From Phytopseudomonas punonensis (GTDB taxonomy: Bacteria; Pseudomonadota; Gammaproteobacteria; Pseudomonadales; Pseudomonadaceae), in the NCBI RefSeq assembly GCF_900142655.1, contig NZ_FRBQ01000001.1, forward strand, positions 560,115 to 624,114: DNA of 64,000 nucleotides. The letters are read 5' to 3'. The notes below the pieces were generated by a model. That model ran no database searches. It was not told where the DNA came from and worked only from the letters and a program-made list of their open reading frames with translations. The translations under genes and the position numbers were made by a program. Below are positions 1 through 10,023 of this stretch, in pieces (position 1 is the stretch's first letter; each line of letters opens with the position of its first letter).

Positions 1-54
1 CACCAGCGAACCCAGCATGCCTTCCTGATAGATGACGACCTTGTACTCTTTCAT
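1..54 (-). CDS. N-terminal fragment of a small DUF4177-like protein
   Basis: The gene starts with ATG at 54 and runs off the left edge, so only 18 residues are visible (MKEYKVVIYQEGMLGSLV). An AAGG-like ribosome binding site lies upstream, at about 61-66. The visible start resembles the first strand of small DUF4177 proteins found in pseudomonads; this is recalled similarity over very few residues. Function is unknown. It lies downstream of gabP on the same strand, separated by a terminator hairpin, so it probably has its own promoter. Confidence 0.45.
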   Translation of the reverse strand, partial: MKEYKVVIYQEGMLGSLV

Positions 55-85
55 CTGCTTCCCTTGCCTATGAACGATGGCTATT

Positions 86-115
86 AAAAAGGGGCGCACT
101 CGATGAGTGCCCCCC
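86..115 (-). terminator. Rho-independent terminator of gabP
   Basis: Read on the minus strand, a GC-rich hairpin (GGGGCACTC, loop, GAGTGCGCCCC) is followed by TTTTTAATAG. It lies 25 bases after the gabP stop codon. Confidence 0.75.
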
Positions 116-139
116 TCGTGGCCGATCATACCTGAACGA

Positions 140-1552
140 TCAGCGCGCGAGATTCCTCGCTGCACGCTTGTGAACCAGCACACCCAGCGCCACCACCACG
201 GCCGCAGCCGCGCCGGTGGAGATGACCAGCACCTGATACTCCTCGACGAACGCCATGGTCACCAGGGAGCCAACGATGAACAGGATCACCAGGTAGGTCA
301 GCCAGGGGAACAGCCACATTTTCAGGCGGATGTCCTGGCTCTCGGCTTCCAGCTTGCGGCGCATCCGCAGTTGCGAGAAGGCGATCACCAGGTACACCAA
401 GAGGGCGATCATGCCGGTGGTGTTCATCAGGGTGTCGAGCACGTCTTTCGGGCGCAGGGTTTCGTTGAAGTTGATCAGCGCCACGAACACCGCCACCGAG
501 CACGAGGCGATGATCGCGAACACCGGTACGCCGGTACCCGAACGGGTGATCTTCAGGAAGCGCGGTGCATCACCACGGGTGGACAGCGAGAACAGCATGC
601 GCGAGGCGGTGTAGTGCGCCGAGATCATGCAGCTGCTCACCGAGGTCAGCACCACGAAGTTCATCACCAGTTCGGCGTACGGAATGCCCAGCAGCTCCAG
701 GGTACGGCGGTAGGAGCCGTAACCGGACTGCGCCATCTGCGGGTCGTTCCAGGGCACCAGGCAGACGATCAGGAAGATCGAGCCGATATAGAACAGGCAC
801 ACGCGCCAGACCACCGAGTTGGTTGCCTTGACGATCTGGTTGGCCGGATCCTTGGCTTCCGATGCGGCGATGGTGACGATCTCGGCGCCGAGGAAGGCGA
901 ACATCACGCCGAGAATGGCCACCACCACGGACTCGATGCCGTTGGGCATGAAGCCCTGGGCGGTCAGGTTGCTGAAGCCGCGTACCTCGCCGGTCGGCCA
1001 CAGACTGAGCACCGCCAGGCTGCACACCGCCAGGAAGCAGATAATCGCCACCACCTTGATCAGCGCGAACCAGAACTCGAATTCGCCGTAGTGTTTGACG
1101 TTGAAGAAGTTGATGCTGATCAGCACCAGGGTGGCCGCCAGCACGAAGACGTTGACGCTAATCTCCGGGAACCAGCCGTTGAGAATGGTGCCCGCCACGT
1201 AGGCTTCCCAGGCCATCAGGATGACCCAGAACCACCAGTACAACCAACCGATGGTGAAGCCGGCCCAGCGGCCGATGGCGCGCTCGGCGTAGGTGGAAAA
1301 CGAGCCGGTGTCCGGCGAGGACGTGGCCATCTCACCGAGCATGCGCATGATCAGCACCACCAGGATGCCGCCTGCCAGATAGGCCAGTACCGCTGCCGGC
1401 CCCGCGCTGTGGATCACGCTGCCGGAGCCGACGAACAATGCCCCGCCGATCACGCCGGCGATGGACATCATGGTGAGGTGCCGGGGCTTCAATGACGCAC
1501 TGAGCTTGCTCTCAGGCTCCTGCTTTGCCTGTTCGGCTGATACCGCATCCAT
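140..1552 (-). CDS. gabP: GABA/amino acid permease (APC superfamily)
   Basis: This is a 470-residue inner membrane transporter of the amino acid-polyamine-cation family. It resembles Bacillus subtilis GabP along its whole length: the N-terminal LTMMSIAGVIGGALFVGSGS segment, GRWAGFTIGWLYWWFWVI, and a C-terminal KMWLFPWLTYLVILFI stretch. About twelve hydrophobic helices are evident. The likely role is proton-coupled uptake of 4-aminobutyrate or a related amino acid; the substrate is inferred from family resemblance only. The reading frame stays open 55 codons further upstream, but ATG at 1552 is chosen because an AAGAGG site precedes it by about 10 bases and the upstream extension has no APC character. 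No catabolic gene such as gabDT lies next to it. Confidence 0.85.
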   Translation of the reverse strand: MDAVSAEQAKQEPESKLSASLKPRHLTMMSIAGVIGGALFVGSGSVIHSAGPAAVLAYLAGGILVVLIMRMLGEMATSSPDTGSFSTYAERAIGRWAGFTIGWLYWWFWVILMAWEAYVAGTILNGWFPEISVNVFVLAATLVLISINFFNVKHYGEFEFWFALIKVVAIICFLAVCSLAVLSLWPTGEVRGFSNLTAQGFMPNGIESVVVAILGVMFAFLGAEIVTIAASEAKDPANQIVKATNSVVWRVCLFYIGSIFLIVCLVPWNDPQMAQSGYGSYRRTLELLGIPYAELVMNFVVLTSVSSCMISAHYTASRMLFSLSTRGDAPRFLKITRSGTGVPVFAIIASCSVAVFVALINFNETLRPKDVLDTLMNTTGMIALLVYLVIAFSQLRMRRKLEAESQDIRLKMWLFPWLTYLVILFIVGSLVTMAFVEEYQVLVISTGAAAAVVVALGVLVHKRAARNLAR

Positions 1553-2094
1553 AGAAGGACTACCTCTTATTGATTTTGCTGGAAACAGTTGAAGCCAGGC
1601 CGCAGCCCATACCGCCAGGCGGCGCGCCAGCAGGCTTCGCTGCGTGATCGCATTCCATGTGAGCGTTTCCGGATCCGGCGAACCGGTTTCGGGAGACAGT
1701 TCCTTGCCGAAATCCATCCGGTTGAAGCAGAGAAAGCTCCGTCATCACCCTGACTGCCGAGCCATTTACCGCAGCGGTGCTGCCTGAAAAAACGCCGGCG
1801 CACCAATTTGAATGTTCGTTTTACTCCACAACTCGCTCGAAACCAGGCCCTTTTCAGCTCGACTTTCGCCGCTGAAACCAGCGCCACCAGCAGGTGACAA
1901 TCCCTTTAGAGACAGCCACTAAGGCGATTAAATCCGCCCTCGCCCAGGCGAATGAAACCCGTTCGTTAAATTCAACGGGGCCGGATGGTAACGGAAAATT
2001 TACATTTGGGAATACTCTGCTCGTACGACGAGCAGATGGGTGGCATCACCCAGATGTTGCTGGCGCTGACACCAATGCGCGGCGATGGCGTCAT

Positions 2095-2152
2095 CCGTAG
2101 GGTGAACGACGCTTCATCCGCCCACCGCCTGGCGACGGTGATGGTGGATAAG
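2095..2152 (+). repeat. Dispersed CGTAGGGTG(A/G)ACGACGCTTC repeat, half copy
   Basis: The sequence CCGTAGGGTGAACGACGCTT with a downstream GGTGGAT(A/G)A segment matches the complete inverted-repeat element at 24183-24262. Here the closing arm is missing and another palindrome follows directly. Confidence 0.6.
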
Positions 2153-2158
2153 AAAGCC

Positions 2159-2207
2159 GTAGGATGGGTGTAACCCATCGAAATTTGATGGGTTGCACCC
2201 ATCCTAC
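2159..2207. repeat. 49-base palindromic intergenic repeat
   Basis: Two 21-base arms (GTAGGATGGGTGTAACCCATC and its near-perfect complement, 20 of 21 paired) enclose a 7-base loop. This is a Pseudomonas-type intergenic palindrome. It may act as an mRNA 3' end hairpin for topB, whose stop lies about 170 bases away. Confidence 0.7.
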
Positions 2208-2274
2208 AAGGCCCGCCTTATTCGAGTGTGTTGAGCCAACAAGGTAGGAACGGCCGGCGGCCTACCCTGCCTTT

Positions 2275-2342
2275 GTAGGAGCGCGCCATGCGCGCGAATC
2301 GCGGGCATGGCCTGGGTCTCCCCGCCCGCTCCCACATCCTAC
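2275..2342. repeat. GTAGGAGC...CCTAC REP-like element
   Basis: Arms GTAGGAGCG and GCTCCCACATCCTAC flank an inner palindrome (GCGCCATGCGCGCGAATCGC). The same outer arms recur at 43093-43183 and, more degenerate, near 40176-40231 and 59100-59160. It lies just beyond the topB stop codon. Confidence 0.6.
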
Positions 2343-2379
2343 CGAACGGCACAGGAACGCCTGCGCCGCCAACGATCAC

Positions 2380-4332
2380 TTACTTCGACTTCGCCCTTAC
2401 GGCGCCAGCGCCTGCACGCTTGGCCGGGGCAGCTTTCTTGCGCGGGGTACCACCTTTGCGCTTGCCCTTCCACGCCGGCTTGCCGCCAGGCGGCGGGCCG
2501 CTGATGGTCAGTTGCAGGCCACGGCAACGCTCGACCTGCCTGCCCATCCAGGCCGACTGCTTGGCGACGAACTCCTCAAGCGGCATCTCGCCACTCTGCA
2601 CCATGTCCAGTGCCTGCTCCCAGATCGCCGTGGTGCCGGGGTCGGCAATTGCCCGCGGTACCGCATCGATCAGCCCGAACGCCGCCGAGGTGGCCGCCAG
2701 TGCCTTGCCCTGCTTGCTCAGGTAACCGCGGTCGATCAACCCCTGGATAATCCCGGCACGGGTGGCTTCGGTGCCGATGCCGGTGGTGTCCTTGAGCTTC
2801 TGCTTCAGCAGCGGGTCCTCGACCAGCCGCGCCACGTTCTTCATCGCCTGGATCAGGTCGCCCTCGGTGAATGGCTTGGGCGGCTGGGTGAACTGATCCT
2901 TGAGGGTCACCTCGCGCACCGCGCACTGCTGGCCTTCTCTTAACGCAGGCAGTGCCTGGGGGGCCGGAGCCTCGCGGCCCTTGGCAGGTGCCAGGGCTTC
3001 GGGTAATGCGCGTTTCCAGCCAGGCTCGACGATCTGTTTGCCGACGGCACGCAGATCATGGCCGGCGCAATCGAAATCGGCCTGGGTGCGATCGTATTCG
3101 TGGTTGGGCAGAAACTGCGCCAGGTAGCGGGCGCGGATCAGCTCGTAGACGGCGCGTGGCCGGCCGCTCAGCCGCGCCAGAGCACCAGCCGCCAGTGTCG
3201 GGATGATGCCGTGGTGCGCGCTGACCTTGGCATCGTTCCAGGCCCTCGAACGGCGCCCGGCCTGGGTATGCGCCAACACCTCGCGCAGCGCGGGATCAGC
3301 CTGCCCCAAGGCTGCGAGGATAGCTGGCGCTTCGGCGTGCTGGCTCAACGGCAGGTAGCCGCAATCGCTGCGCGGGTAGGTGATCAGCTTGTCGGTCTCG
3401 TAGAGTTTCTGGGCGATATCCAGGGTTTCCTGGGCGCCCAGGCCGAGCTTCTTCGAACATACCTGCTGCAGGGTACCGAGATCGAACAGCAACGGCGGCG
3501 CTTCACGCATGCGTTCGGTCTTCAACTTTTTCAGCACGGCATGCTCGGCGCTCTGCATGGCCTCGGCGGCGCGCTGCGCCACCGCCTGCTTCAGGCAGCG
3601 GCCCTGCTCGTCGCAATCCTCCTGGGGCGCGCGCCACCCAGCGGTGAACGGCGTGCCATTGCCGTCGAGCGTCACCTCGATGGCCCAGAACGGCACGGGC
3701 ACGAAGTCGGCGATGCTGCGGTCACGATCCACCACCAGACGCAGGGTCGGCGTCTGCACGCGGCCGACTGGCAGCACGCCCTGATAGCCGGACTTGCGCC
3801 CGAGCAAGGTGAACAGGCGACTCATGTTCATGCCGATCAACCAGTCGGCCCGCGAGCGGCCAAGTGCCGACTGATAGAGGTTGTAGGTGCTGGCGCCGGG
3901 CTTGAGCGCGGCCAGCGCCTTGCGAATCGAGGCGTCGTCCAGTGCGGACAGCCACAGGCGCTGGATCGGCCCGCGGTAGCGGCAATGCTCGAGCAACTCG
4001 CGGGCGATCATTTCTCCCTCGCGGTCGGCGTCCGTGGCGATCACCAGCTCGCTGGCTTCCCCCAGCAGGCGCTTGACCGCCTTGAACTGCGCGGCGGTCT
4101 TGGGCTTGATACACATCTTCCACTGCTGCGGCACGATGGGCAGGTCGTCCAGCACCCAGCGTTTGTAGCGTGCGTCGTAAGCATCCGGCGGTGCGGTTTC
4201 GAGCAGGTGGCCGATGCACCAGGTTACCGTCACGCCATTGCCCAGCCAGCAGCCATCGCCACGCCGCGTGGCACCGAGCACGCTGGCGATATCCTTGGCT
4301 TGGGAGGGCTTTTCGCAGAGAAACAGACGCAT
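2380..4332 (-). CDS. topB: DNA topoisomerase III
   Basis: A 650-residue type IA topoisomerase that relaxes and decatenates DNA through a covalent 5'-phosphotyrosine. The Toprim domain starts with MRLFLCEKPSQAKDIA (Glu7) and carries DADREGE at 101-107. The catalytic tyrosine is Tyr319 in ITYPRSDCGYLP. The C-terminal 35 residues are Lys/Arg/Ala-rich, as in other TopB tails, and probably bind DNA non-specifically. The frame is open to 4524, but ATG at 4332 is the correct start: homology begins exactly there, and the longer form would overlap the divergent xseB gene. The gene is divergent from xseB, and the 138-base gap contains a weak LexA-like site. Confidence 0.93.
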   Translation of the reverse strand: MRLFLCEKPSQAKDIASVLGATRRGDGCWLGNGVTVTWCIGHLLETAPPDAYDARYKRWVLDDLPIVPQQWKMCIKPKTAAQFKAVKRLLGEASELVIATDADREGEMIARELLEHCRYRGPIQRLWLSALDDASIRKALAALKPGASTYNLYQSALGRSRADWLIGMNMSRLFTLLGRKSGYQGVLPVGRVQTPTLRLVVDRDRSIADFVPVPFWAIEVTLDGNGTPFTAGWRAPQEDCDEQGRCLKQAVAQRAAEAMQSAEHAVLKKLKTERMREAPPLLFDLGTLQQVCSKKLGLGAQETLDIAQKLYETDKLITYPRSDCGYLPLSQHAEAPAILAALGQADPALREVLAHTQAGRRSRAWNDAKVSAHHGIIPTLAAGALARLSGRPRAVYELIRARYLAQFLPNHEYDRTQADFDCAGHDLRAVGKQIVEPGWKRALPEALAPAKGREAPAPQALPALREGQQCAVREVTLKDQFTQPPKPFTEGDLIQAMKNVARLVEDPLLKQKLKDTTGIGTEATRAGIIQGLIDRGYLSKQGKALAATSAAFGLIDAVPRAIADPGTTAIWEQALDMVQSGEMPLEEFVAKQSAWMGRQVERCRGLQLTISGPPPGGKPAWKGKRKGGTPRKKAAPAKRAGAGAVRAKSK

Positions 4333-4369
4333 CGGCTTGGGCCAGCAGGAAATGGATGGCAGAAGAATA

Positions 4370-4385
4370 CTGTATATCCATCCAA
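4370..4385 (-). promoter_or_regulatory. Weak LexA-box-like site upstream of topB
   Basis: CTGTATATCCATCCAA resembles the gammaproteobacterial SOS operator CTGTATATNNATACAG, with the left half intact and the right half degenerate. It lies about 38 bases upstream of the topB start, which would suit an operator. TopB is not a standard SOS gene, so this is only a candidate. Confidence 0.3.
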
Positions 4386-4404
4386 ATCGCCCACCCGGAT
4401 CGAT

Positions 4405-4433
4405 TTGCTCGCAACAGAACCCTCTGCTAGTGT
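4405..4433 (+). promoter_or_regulatory. Putative sigma-70 promoter of xseB-ispA
   Basis: The -35 TTGCTC (4405-4410) and -10 TAGTGT (4428-4433) are separated by 17 bases and lie about 38 bases before the xseB ATG. The hexamers are imperfect but the spacing is ideal. Confidence 0.4.
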
Positions 4434-4470
4434 CGCGGCGACCGCGAACCCCGCCTGAGACCTGCTGACC

Positions 4471-4713
4471 ATGGCACGCAAGAAAGCCGCGCTCGACTTC
4501 GAGCAATCCCTCACCGAACTGCAAACCATCGTCGAGCGCCTGGAAAACGGCGAGCTGTCGCTGGAGGAGTCACTGAGCGCCTTCGAGCAGGGCATCGGCC
4601 TGACCCGCGAATGCCAGGCTGCCCTGACCCAGGCCGAGCAGAAGGTGCAGATCCTCCTGGAGCGCGATGGCGCGCTGGAAGCGGCGCCATTCGAAACGGA
4701 CGAGCCGCTATGA
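4471..4713 (+). CDS. xseB: Exodeoxyribonuclease VII small subunit
   Basis: An 80-residue helical protein, the usual XseB size. It opens with the family signature [20 protein letters not shown] and continues with [16 protein letters not shown]. XseB coats the large subunit XseA to form exonuclease VII, which degrades single-stranded DNA from both ends in the cytoplasm. xseA is not in the window. It is the first gene of an operon: its TGA overlaps the ispA ATG (ATGA), which suggests translational coupling. Confidence 0.93.
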   Translation: MARKKAALDFEQSLTELQTIVERLENGELSLEESLSAFEQGIGLTRECQAALTQAEQKVQILLERDGALEAAPFETDEPL

Positions 4714-5597
4714 TCGCCGCCTACCAGGCGCGCTGCCAGAAGCAGGTCGACGCCGCTCTGGAGCCGTTGTTCGCAGCGCCACGTGCCGAGCTCGAGCGCC
4801 TCTATGCGGCCATGCGCTACAGCGTGTTCAACGGCGGCAAGCGGGTACGCCCGCTGCTCGCCTACGCCGCCTGCGAAGCCCTCGGCGGTGCACCGGCGCA
4901 GGCCGACGGCGCCGCCTGTGCGGTTGAGCTGATCCACGCCTATTCGCTGGTGCATGACGACCTGCCGGCGATGGACGACGACGATCTGCGCCGCGGCCAG
5001 CCGACCACCCATATCGCCTTCGATGAAGCCACCGCGATCCTCGCCGGTGATGGCTTGCAGAGCATGGCCTTCGCGGTGCTCGCCAGCACGGAGCACAACC
5101 CGCAAAGCGCCGAGATTCGCCTGAGCATGTTCCAGGCCCTGGCGTACGCCGCTGGGCCTGCCGGCATGGTCGGCGGTCAGGCCATTGACCTCGGTTCGGT
5201 GGGCCAGCAACTGCAACAGCCAGCACTGGAAGTCATGCACCGCCACAAGACCGGCGCACTGATCGAAGCCAGCGTGCGCCTCGGCGCCCTGGCCAGCGGT
5301 CGAGCTGACGAGCAGACCCTGGCAGCCCTGAGCACCTACGCCCGTGCGGTCGGCCTGGCCTTCCAGGTGCAGGACGACATCCTCGACGTGGAAAGCGATA
5401 CCGCGACCCTGGGCAAGACCCAGGGCAAGGATCAGGCGAACGACAAACCCACCTACCCGGCCCTGCTCGGCCTGGACGCCGCCAAGGCCTACGCCCTGGA
5501 GCTGCGCGACCAGGCGCTGCACGCGCTGCAGCCATTCGGCGAGGCCGCCGAGCCGCTACGCGAGCTGGCCCGCTATATCGTCGAACGGCGCAACTGA
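4710..5597 (+). CDS. ispA: (2E,6E)-farnesyl diphosphate synthase
   Basis: A 295-residue trans-prenyltransferase that condenses isopentenyl diphosphate with dimethylallyl and geranyl diphosphate to give farnesyl diphosphate, the precursor of quinone side chains and undecaprenyl phosphate. The first aspartate-rich motif is DDLPAMD at 83-89 and the second is DDILD at 222-226. [10 protein letters not shown] at 41-50 is the expected substrate-binding stretch. The open frame extends upstream into xseB, but ATG at 4710 overlaps the xseB stop and begins the family alignment. It sits directly before dxs, so two isoprenoid steps are side by side. Confidence 0.95.
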   Translation: MIAAYQARCQKQVDAALEPLFAAPRAELERLYAAMRYSVFNGGKRVRPLLAYAACEALGGAPAQADGAACAVELIHAYSLVHDDLPAMDDDDLRRGQPTTHIAFDEATAILAGDGLQSMAFAVLASTEHNPQSAEIRLSMFQALAYAAGPAGMVGGQAIDLGSVGQQLQQPALEVMHRHKTGALIEASVRLGALASGRADEQTLAALSTYARAVGLAFQVQDDILDVESDTATLGKTQGKDQANDKPTYPALLGLDAAKAYALELRDQALHALQPFGEAAEPLRELARYIVERRN

Positions 5598-5715
5598 ACC
5601 GCTGTCTATCTGACATCGCTGCTGCGGCAACCATGCCCAAGTCCTCCCTTGGGCTAGGGTCATCGCATCAGGTAGACTGCCCCACTATTTTCGAATTCTT
5701 ATAACGACTCGCCTG

Positions 5716-7602
5716 ATGCCGACGACTTTCCACGAGATTCCCCGCGAACGCCCGCTGACGCCGCTGCTCGACCGTGCCAACACGCCGGACGAATTGCGCC
5801 GTCTTGGTGAGGCCGAGCTGGAGACCCTGGCGGATGAACTGCGCCAGTACCTGCTTTATACGGTTGGCCAGACCGGCGGGCATTTCGGTGCCGGCCTCGG
5901 GGTGATCGAACTGACCGTCGCCCTGCACTACGTCTTCGACACGCCGGACGACCGGCTCGTCTGGGACGTCGGCCATCAGGCCTACCCGCACAAGATTCTC
6001 ACCGGCCGCCGTGAGCGCATGGGCAGCCTGCGCCAGAAGGACGGCATCGCCGCCTTTCCGCGTCGCTCGGAAAGCGAGTACGACACCTTTGGCGTCGGCC
6101 ATTCCAGCACCTCGATCAGCGCCGCACTGGGCATGGCCATCGCCGCCCAGCGCCAGGGCAGCAAGCGCAAATCGGTGGCGGTGATCGGCGACGGCGCACT
6201 GACCGCCGGCATGGCCTTCGAGGCGCTCAACCATGCAGCCGACGTGAAAGCCAACATGCTCGTGGTGCTCAACGACAACGACATGTCGATCTCCAAGAAC
6301 GTCGGCGGGCTGTCCAACTACCTGGCCAAGATTCTTTCCAGCCGTACCTACGCCAACGTGCGCGAGGGCAGCAAGAAAGTGCTGTCTAAGCTGCCTGGCG
6401 CCTGGGAAATCGCCCGCAAAACCGAAGAGCACGCCAAGGGCATGCTGGTCTCGGGCACCATGTTCGAAGAGCTGGGCTGGAACTACATCGGCCCCATCGA
6501 CGGCCACGACCTGCCGACCCTGCTGGCCACCCTGCGCAACATGCGCGACCTGGAGGGCCTGCAGTTCCTCCATGTGGTCACCAAGAAGGGCAAGGGCTTC
6601 GCGCCCGCCGAAGTCGACCCGATCGTCTACCACGCCATCACCAAGCTGGAGCCGATCAACGCGCCCGCCAAGGTGAAGGCGCCGTCCGGCCCGAAATATT
6701 CCAGCGTATTCGGCCAGTGGCTGTGCGAAATGGCCGCCAGCGATGAACGCCTGATGGCGATCACCCCGGCGATGAAGGAAGGCTCCGATCTGGTCGCCTT
6801 CAGCGAACGCCACCCGGATCGCTACTTCGACGTGGCCATCGCCGAACAGCACGCGGTAACGCTCGCCGCCGGCATGGCCTGCGAAGGCGCCAAGCCGGTG
6901 GTGGCGATCTACTCGACCTTCCTGCAGCGCGCCTACGATCAACTGATACACGACGTCGCGGTGCAGAACCTCGACGTGCTGTTCGCCATTGACCGCGCCG
7001 GTCTGGTCGGTGAAGACGGCCCGACTCACGCGGGCAGCTTCGACCTCTCCTACCTGCGCTGCATCCCCGGCATGCTGATCATGACGCCGAGCGATGAAAA
7101 CGAGCTGCACCACATGCTCACCACCGGTTACCAGTTCACTGGCCCGGCGGCGGTGCGCTACCCGCGCGGCAGCGGCCCGAACGCGCCCATCGACCGCAAA
7201 CTGACGCCACTGCCGATCGGCAAGGGCGTGGTGCGTCGTCAAGGCAAGGGCGTCGCCCTGCTGGTGTTCGGCGTACAACTGAGTGAGGCCCTGCGCGTTG
7301 GCGAAACGATGGACGCCACGGTGGTCGATATGCGCTTCGTCAAACCCCTCGACGAGGCGCTGGTCAGCGAACTGGCTGCGGGCCACGAGCTGTTGGTGAC
7401 CATAGAAGAAAACAGCGTGATGGGCGGCGCCGGCAGCGCGGTCAGCGAATTCCTCGCTGGCCAAGGCACCCTCAAACCGATGCTGCACTTAGGCTTGCCC
7501 GACTACTACGTCGAGCATGCCCGCCCCGAGCAGATGCTCGCCGAGTGCGGCTTGGACGAAGCCGGCATTGAGAAGGCGATTCGCGCCCGCCTGAATAGCT
7601 GA
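5716..7602 (+). CDS. dxs: 1-deoxy-D-xylulose-5-phosphate synthase
   Basis: A 628-residue thiamine-diphosphate enzyme catalysing the first step of the MEP pathway: pyruvate plus glyceraldehyde 3-phosphate gives DXP and CO2. The TPP/magnesium motif begins with GDGALTAG at 158 and closes with NDND near 186-189. [15 protein letters not shown] near 84-98 and GHSSTSIS near 128 are Dxs hallmarks, and [15 protein letters not shown] marks the pyrimidine-binding half. The length is typical. A 118-base gap from ispA allows a separate promoter, although the two genes commonly form one unit in pseudomonads. Confidence 0.97.
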   Translation: MPTTFHEIPRERPLTPLLDRANTPDELRRLGEAELETLADELRQYLLYTVGQTGGHFGAGLGVIELTVALHYVFDTPDDRLVWDVGHQAYPHKILTGRRERMGSLRQKDGIAAFPRRSESEYDTFGVGHSSTSISAALGMAIAAQRQGSKRKSVAVIGDGALTAGMAFEALNHAADVKANMLVVLNDNDMSISKNVGGLSNYLAKILSSRTYANVREGSKKVLSKLPGAWEIARKTEEHAKGMLVSGTMFEELGWNYIGPIDGHDLPTLLATLRNMRDLEGLQFLHVVTKKGKGFAPAEVDPIVYHAITKLEPINAPAKVKAPSGPKYSSVFGQWLCEMAASDERLMAITPAMKEGSDLVAFSERHPDRYFDVAIAEQHAVTLAAGMACEGAKPVVAIYSTFLQRAYDQLIHDVAVQNLDVLFAIDRAGLVGEDGPTHAGSFDLSYLRCIPGMLIMTPSDENELHHMLTTGYQFTGPAAVRYPRGSGPNAPIDRKLTPLPIGKGVVRRQGKGVALLVFGVQLSEALRVGETMDATVVDMRFVKPLDEALVSELAAGHELLVTIEENSVMGGAGSAVSEFLAGQGTLKPMLHLGLPDYYVEHARPEQMLAECGLDEAGIEKAIRARLNS

Positions 7603-7701
7603 GGATACGCAACCTCCGGGATGACGAGCGGCTCACATTTTGCATCAATTTCTCGCCGAAATTGGGCATATGTGGACCATCGATCGATGGCCGGAGTTTG
7701 T

Positions 7702-9933
7702 ATGCAACTGCGTAGCCACAAGATGGACTTTCACGGCAGCGAACGTCGCTGGTTGCCCTGGTTCGGCAAGGCCGGAAAATTTGCCATGCGCTGGGCCTGC
7801 CTGCTCAATGCAGGACAGCGGGCGCGGGTTGAAAAGACCTTCAGCGGCCTGGCCCAGACCCGAGTCGATCTCCTGCTCAACTGGACCCAGCAGCACTGGC
7901 AAGCACTCGATGTGCTCAGCAGCGGGATAACCGCGTCCTGGCCATCCATAGCAACCGGTAGCCTGCAGCGGGCACTGACGTATATGCCCGAAGTCTCCGA
8001 ACTGTTCGTGCTCGACACCACAGGGCATATCGTCGCGTCCACCCACGCACCACACCAGGGCGCACGCTATGATGCCCAAGCGCTTGCCGCCGGCCTGCGC
8101 GGCCCGTTTCTGCTCGGCCCTTACAGCGATGAGCTGACCCAGCAACTAGGCGCCACCACCTCGAAATTTCACGATGCCGTTACGCTGATGTTCCATCAGC
8201 CGATAAGCCACGCCGGTCAGGTCGTCGGCTGCCTGTGCGCACGTATTCCCAATGATGTGATGAGCGACCTGATCCAGCGCGAAGCCGGCCATGTTTATCG
8301 CGACTCCGGCGACAACTACTTGTTCATGGTGCAAAGCGCCTACAACCCGGCGATTGCCCAAGGCACCGCGCTGTCCCGCTCACGCTTCGAAGACGATGTT
8401 TTCACCGGTGGCGACAACCTCAAACAGGGCATATCCACGCCGTTCGGCACTGTAAAGGTGCGCAAACACACCGAATTCGAGCTGCGCTTCACTGCTCCGG
8501 CAACGGGCGAACTGCACCCCGGCGTGCGGGAAACCATTCGCCATGGCAGCAACCTGTTCGTGCTCTATCCCGGCTACCCCGATTACCGCCACGTGCCGGT
8601 TGTGGGCGCCGGGCTGACCTTGCGCCTGCCTGGCTCACCGGACACCTGGGGGCTGATGTGCGAGGGCGATCTGGAAGAGGTTTACCGACAGCGCAGCCTG
8701 AGCTTTTCGCTGGCCAGCCAGCTGCTGGCCGGCCTGGCCATTCTGGGTGGCCTGCAGTGGTGGCTGACGCGCCAGCTGCCCGAGTACGCCGCGCCGCTAA
8801 CCTTCGCCGCCGCTGGCGGGCTGCTGCTGGCATTCTGGGCATTCAGCCTGCGTGCTCGAGCGCGTTCGCTGCAGGCGCTCTCGGACTTCTTTCTGGACAC
8901 CGCCGAATGTGGCGCACCGCTGAGCAATCGCCTGGTACTGGAGCGCTTCGCCAGTGACGAAGCAGGTACACTCGCCGGCTGGGTGAACAGCTTCGTCGAC
9001 AAGATGGATCACACCATGCAGGGCATCGTCACGGCTGGCAGCGCGCTGCACGATACCTCGACCGGGCTGACGCGCACCGCGACCAACGCCAGCCAATGCG
9101 CCGCTCAGGGCCAGGCTGCGGCAGTCTCCACGGCGCGCGCGATGCTTGAGGTCAACCACAGCATCGGCCAGGTCGCCCAGCACATCCGCGACAGCGAAAG
9201 CGCTTCGCAGCAGGCGCTGAGCATGACGCGCAAGGGCGCCAGCGCCGTGCAGCACAATGCTGATGATGTCGCTCAGCTGGCCGGCCGTATCGAACAATCG
9301 AGCCAGGCGCTCGAAGCCCTGAGCCGGCAAACCGAGAAGATCCAGCACATCAGCGAGGCGATCCGCGGTATCGCCGATCAAACCAACCTGCTGGCACTTA
9401 ATGCCGCGATAGAGGCTGCTCGCGCTGGTGACAGCGGCCGCGGTTTCGCCGTGGTAGCCGATGAAGTTCGCAACCTCGCCCGACGCACCGCACAGGCAAC
9501 CCAGGAGATCGCCACGACGCTGGGCAGCGTGCGCCAGCAAACGCTCGACAGCCAATCGGCAATGTACAGCTGCCAGCGGGCCGCACAAAGCAGCGTGGCC
9601 CGCTCGAGTGAGGCTAACGAGGCACTGGAACGTATCAAGCAGGAAGTGGCCGGTATGCAGGATCGCCTCGGCCAGATCAGCCAGGCCATGACGCTACAAA
9701 TGAGCCAGGTGCAGGCCGTCAACGGTCAGGCCCAGGCAATCACTGGCGCCGCCGAGCACAGCAGCCAAAGCGCCGGGGAAACCCTGCAGGCAGCACAATC
9801 AATGGCGCAGCTAGTACTCGACCTGCACAAGACCGCCAGCCGGCTCAGCCGCCAGGACAAATCGGCCAACGCGGCAGCGCCTGGCGCGCCGCTGCAAACA
9901 GCAGCGCTCACACCTGGCAGCGTGGTGCTCTAA
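7702..9933 (+). CDS. Methyl-accepting chemotaxis protein with atypical topology
   Basis: A 743-residue chemoreceptor. The C-terminal half is a standard cytoplasmic signalling domain with the hairpin tip [20 protein letters not shown] followed by [18 protein letters not shown], which binds CheA/CheW. The first ~330 residues contain no transmembrane segment or signal peptide. They show Cache/PAS-like strands ([15 protein letters not shown] near 100-114 and VVGCLCARI near 174-182). Two hydrophobic helices follow at about 333-357 and 363-383, joined by a very short turn, so both the sensor and the signalling domain would be cytoplasmic. ATG at 7702 is preferred over upstream starts because GGAG precedes it by 5 bases. 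The ligand is unknown. No che genes are nearby. Confidence 0.88.
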   Translation: MQLRSHKMDFHGSERRWLPWFGKAGKFAMRWACLLNAGQRARVEKTFSGLAQTRVDLLLNWTQQHWQALDVLSSGITASWPSIATGSLQRALTYMPEVSELFVLDTTGHIVASTHAPHQGARYDAQALAAGLRGPFLLGPYSDELTQQLGATTSKFHDAVTLMFHQPISHAGQVVGCLCARIPNDVMSDLIQREAGHVYRDSGDNYLFMVQSAYNPAIAQGTALSRSRFEDDVFTGGDNLKQGISTPFGTVKVRKHTEFELRFTAPATGELHPGVRETIRHGSNLFVLYPGYPDYRHVPVVGAGLTLRLPGSPDTWGLMCEGDLEEVYRQRSLSFSLASQLLAGLAILGGLQWWLTRQLPEYAAPLTFAAAGGLLLAFWAFSLRARARSLQALSDFFLDTAECGAPLSNRLVLERFASDEAGTLAGWVNSFVDKMDHTMQGIVTAGSALHDTSTGLTRTATNASQCAAQGQAAAVSTARAMLEVNHSIGQVAQHIRDSESASQQALSMTRKGASAVQHNADDVAQLAGRIEQSSQALEALSRQTEKIQHISEAIRGIADQTNLLALNAAIEAARAGDSGRGFAVVADEVRNLARRTAQATQEIATTLGSVRQQTLDSQSAMYSCQRAAQSSVARSSEANEALERIKQEVAGMQDRLGQISQAMTLQMSQVQAVNGQAQAITGAAEHSSQSAGETLQAAQSMAQLVLDLHKTASRLSRQDKSANAAAPGAPLQTAALTPGSVVL

Positions 9934-9965
9934 TGCCGGAATGAGCGGTGGTCTGGATTGAGCCC

Positions 9966-9996
9966 GTAGCATGGGTTGGGCGTAGCGATACCCAGG
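9966..9996 (+). repeat. ~31-base GTAGCNTGGGT...GCGATACCCAGG repeat
   Basis: One of five related short palindromic repeats seen in this window. The arms (CTGGGT-like and ACCCAGG) can pair. It lies between the converging chemoreceptor and AI-2E permease genes. Confidence 0.6.
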
Positions 9997-10023
9997 CCAC
10001 AGCCAGCCACTGTAACGCCAGTT

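Larger units (their letters stand above)
1553..2379. other. Gene-poor interval with dispersed palindromes
   Basis: This 827-base gap lies between gabP and topB, both on the minus strand. Short open frames here (for example 1567-1887 minus and 1894-2100 plus) have arginine/tryptophan-rich, shadow-like composition and no ribosome binding site, so I see no gene. The left part probably holds the gabP promoter, which I could not pinpoint. A short perfect inverted repeat (CTGCTCGT ACG ACGAGCAG) sits at 2017-2035. The right part holds three repeat units, listed separately. Confidence 0.6.

Noticed and set aside
107..1495. 462-codon plus-strand open frame
   Set aside because: It is an antisense shadow of gabP, rich in His/Gln/Arg/Asp as expected from reverse-reading a GC-rich membrane protein gene, with no ribosome binding site or domain.
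3058..4458. 466-codon plus-strand open frame
   Set aside because: Antisense shadow of topB.
5668..7488. 606-codon minus-strand open frame
   Set aside because: Antisense shadow of dxs, with the His/Arg/Gln-rich composition typical of such shadows.
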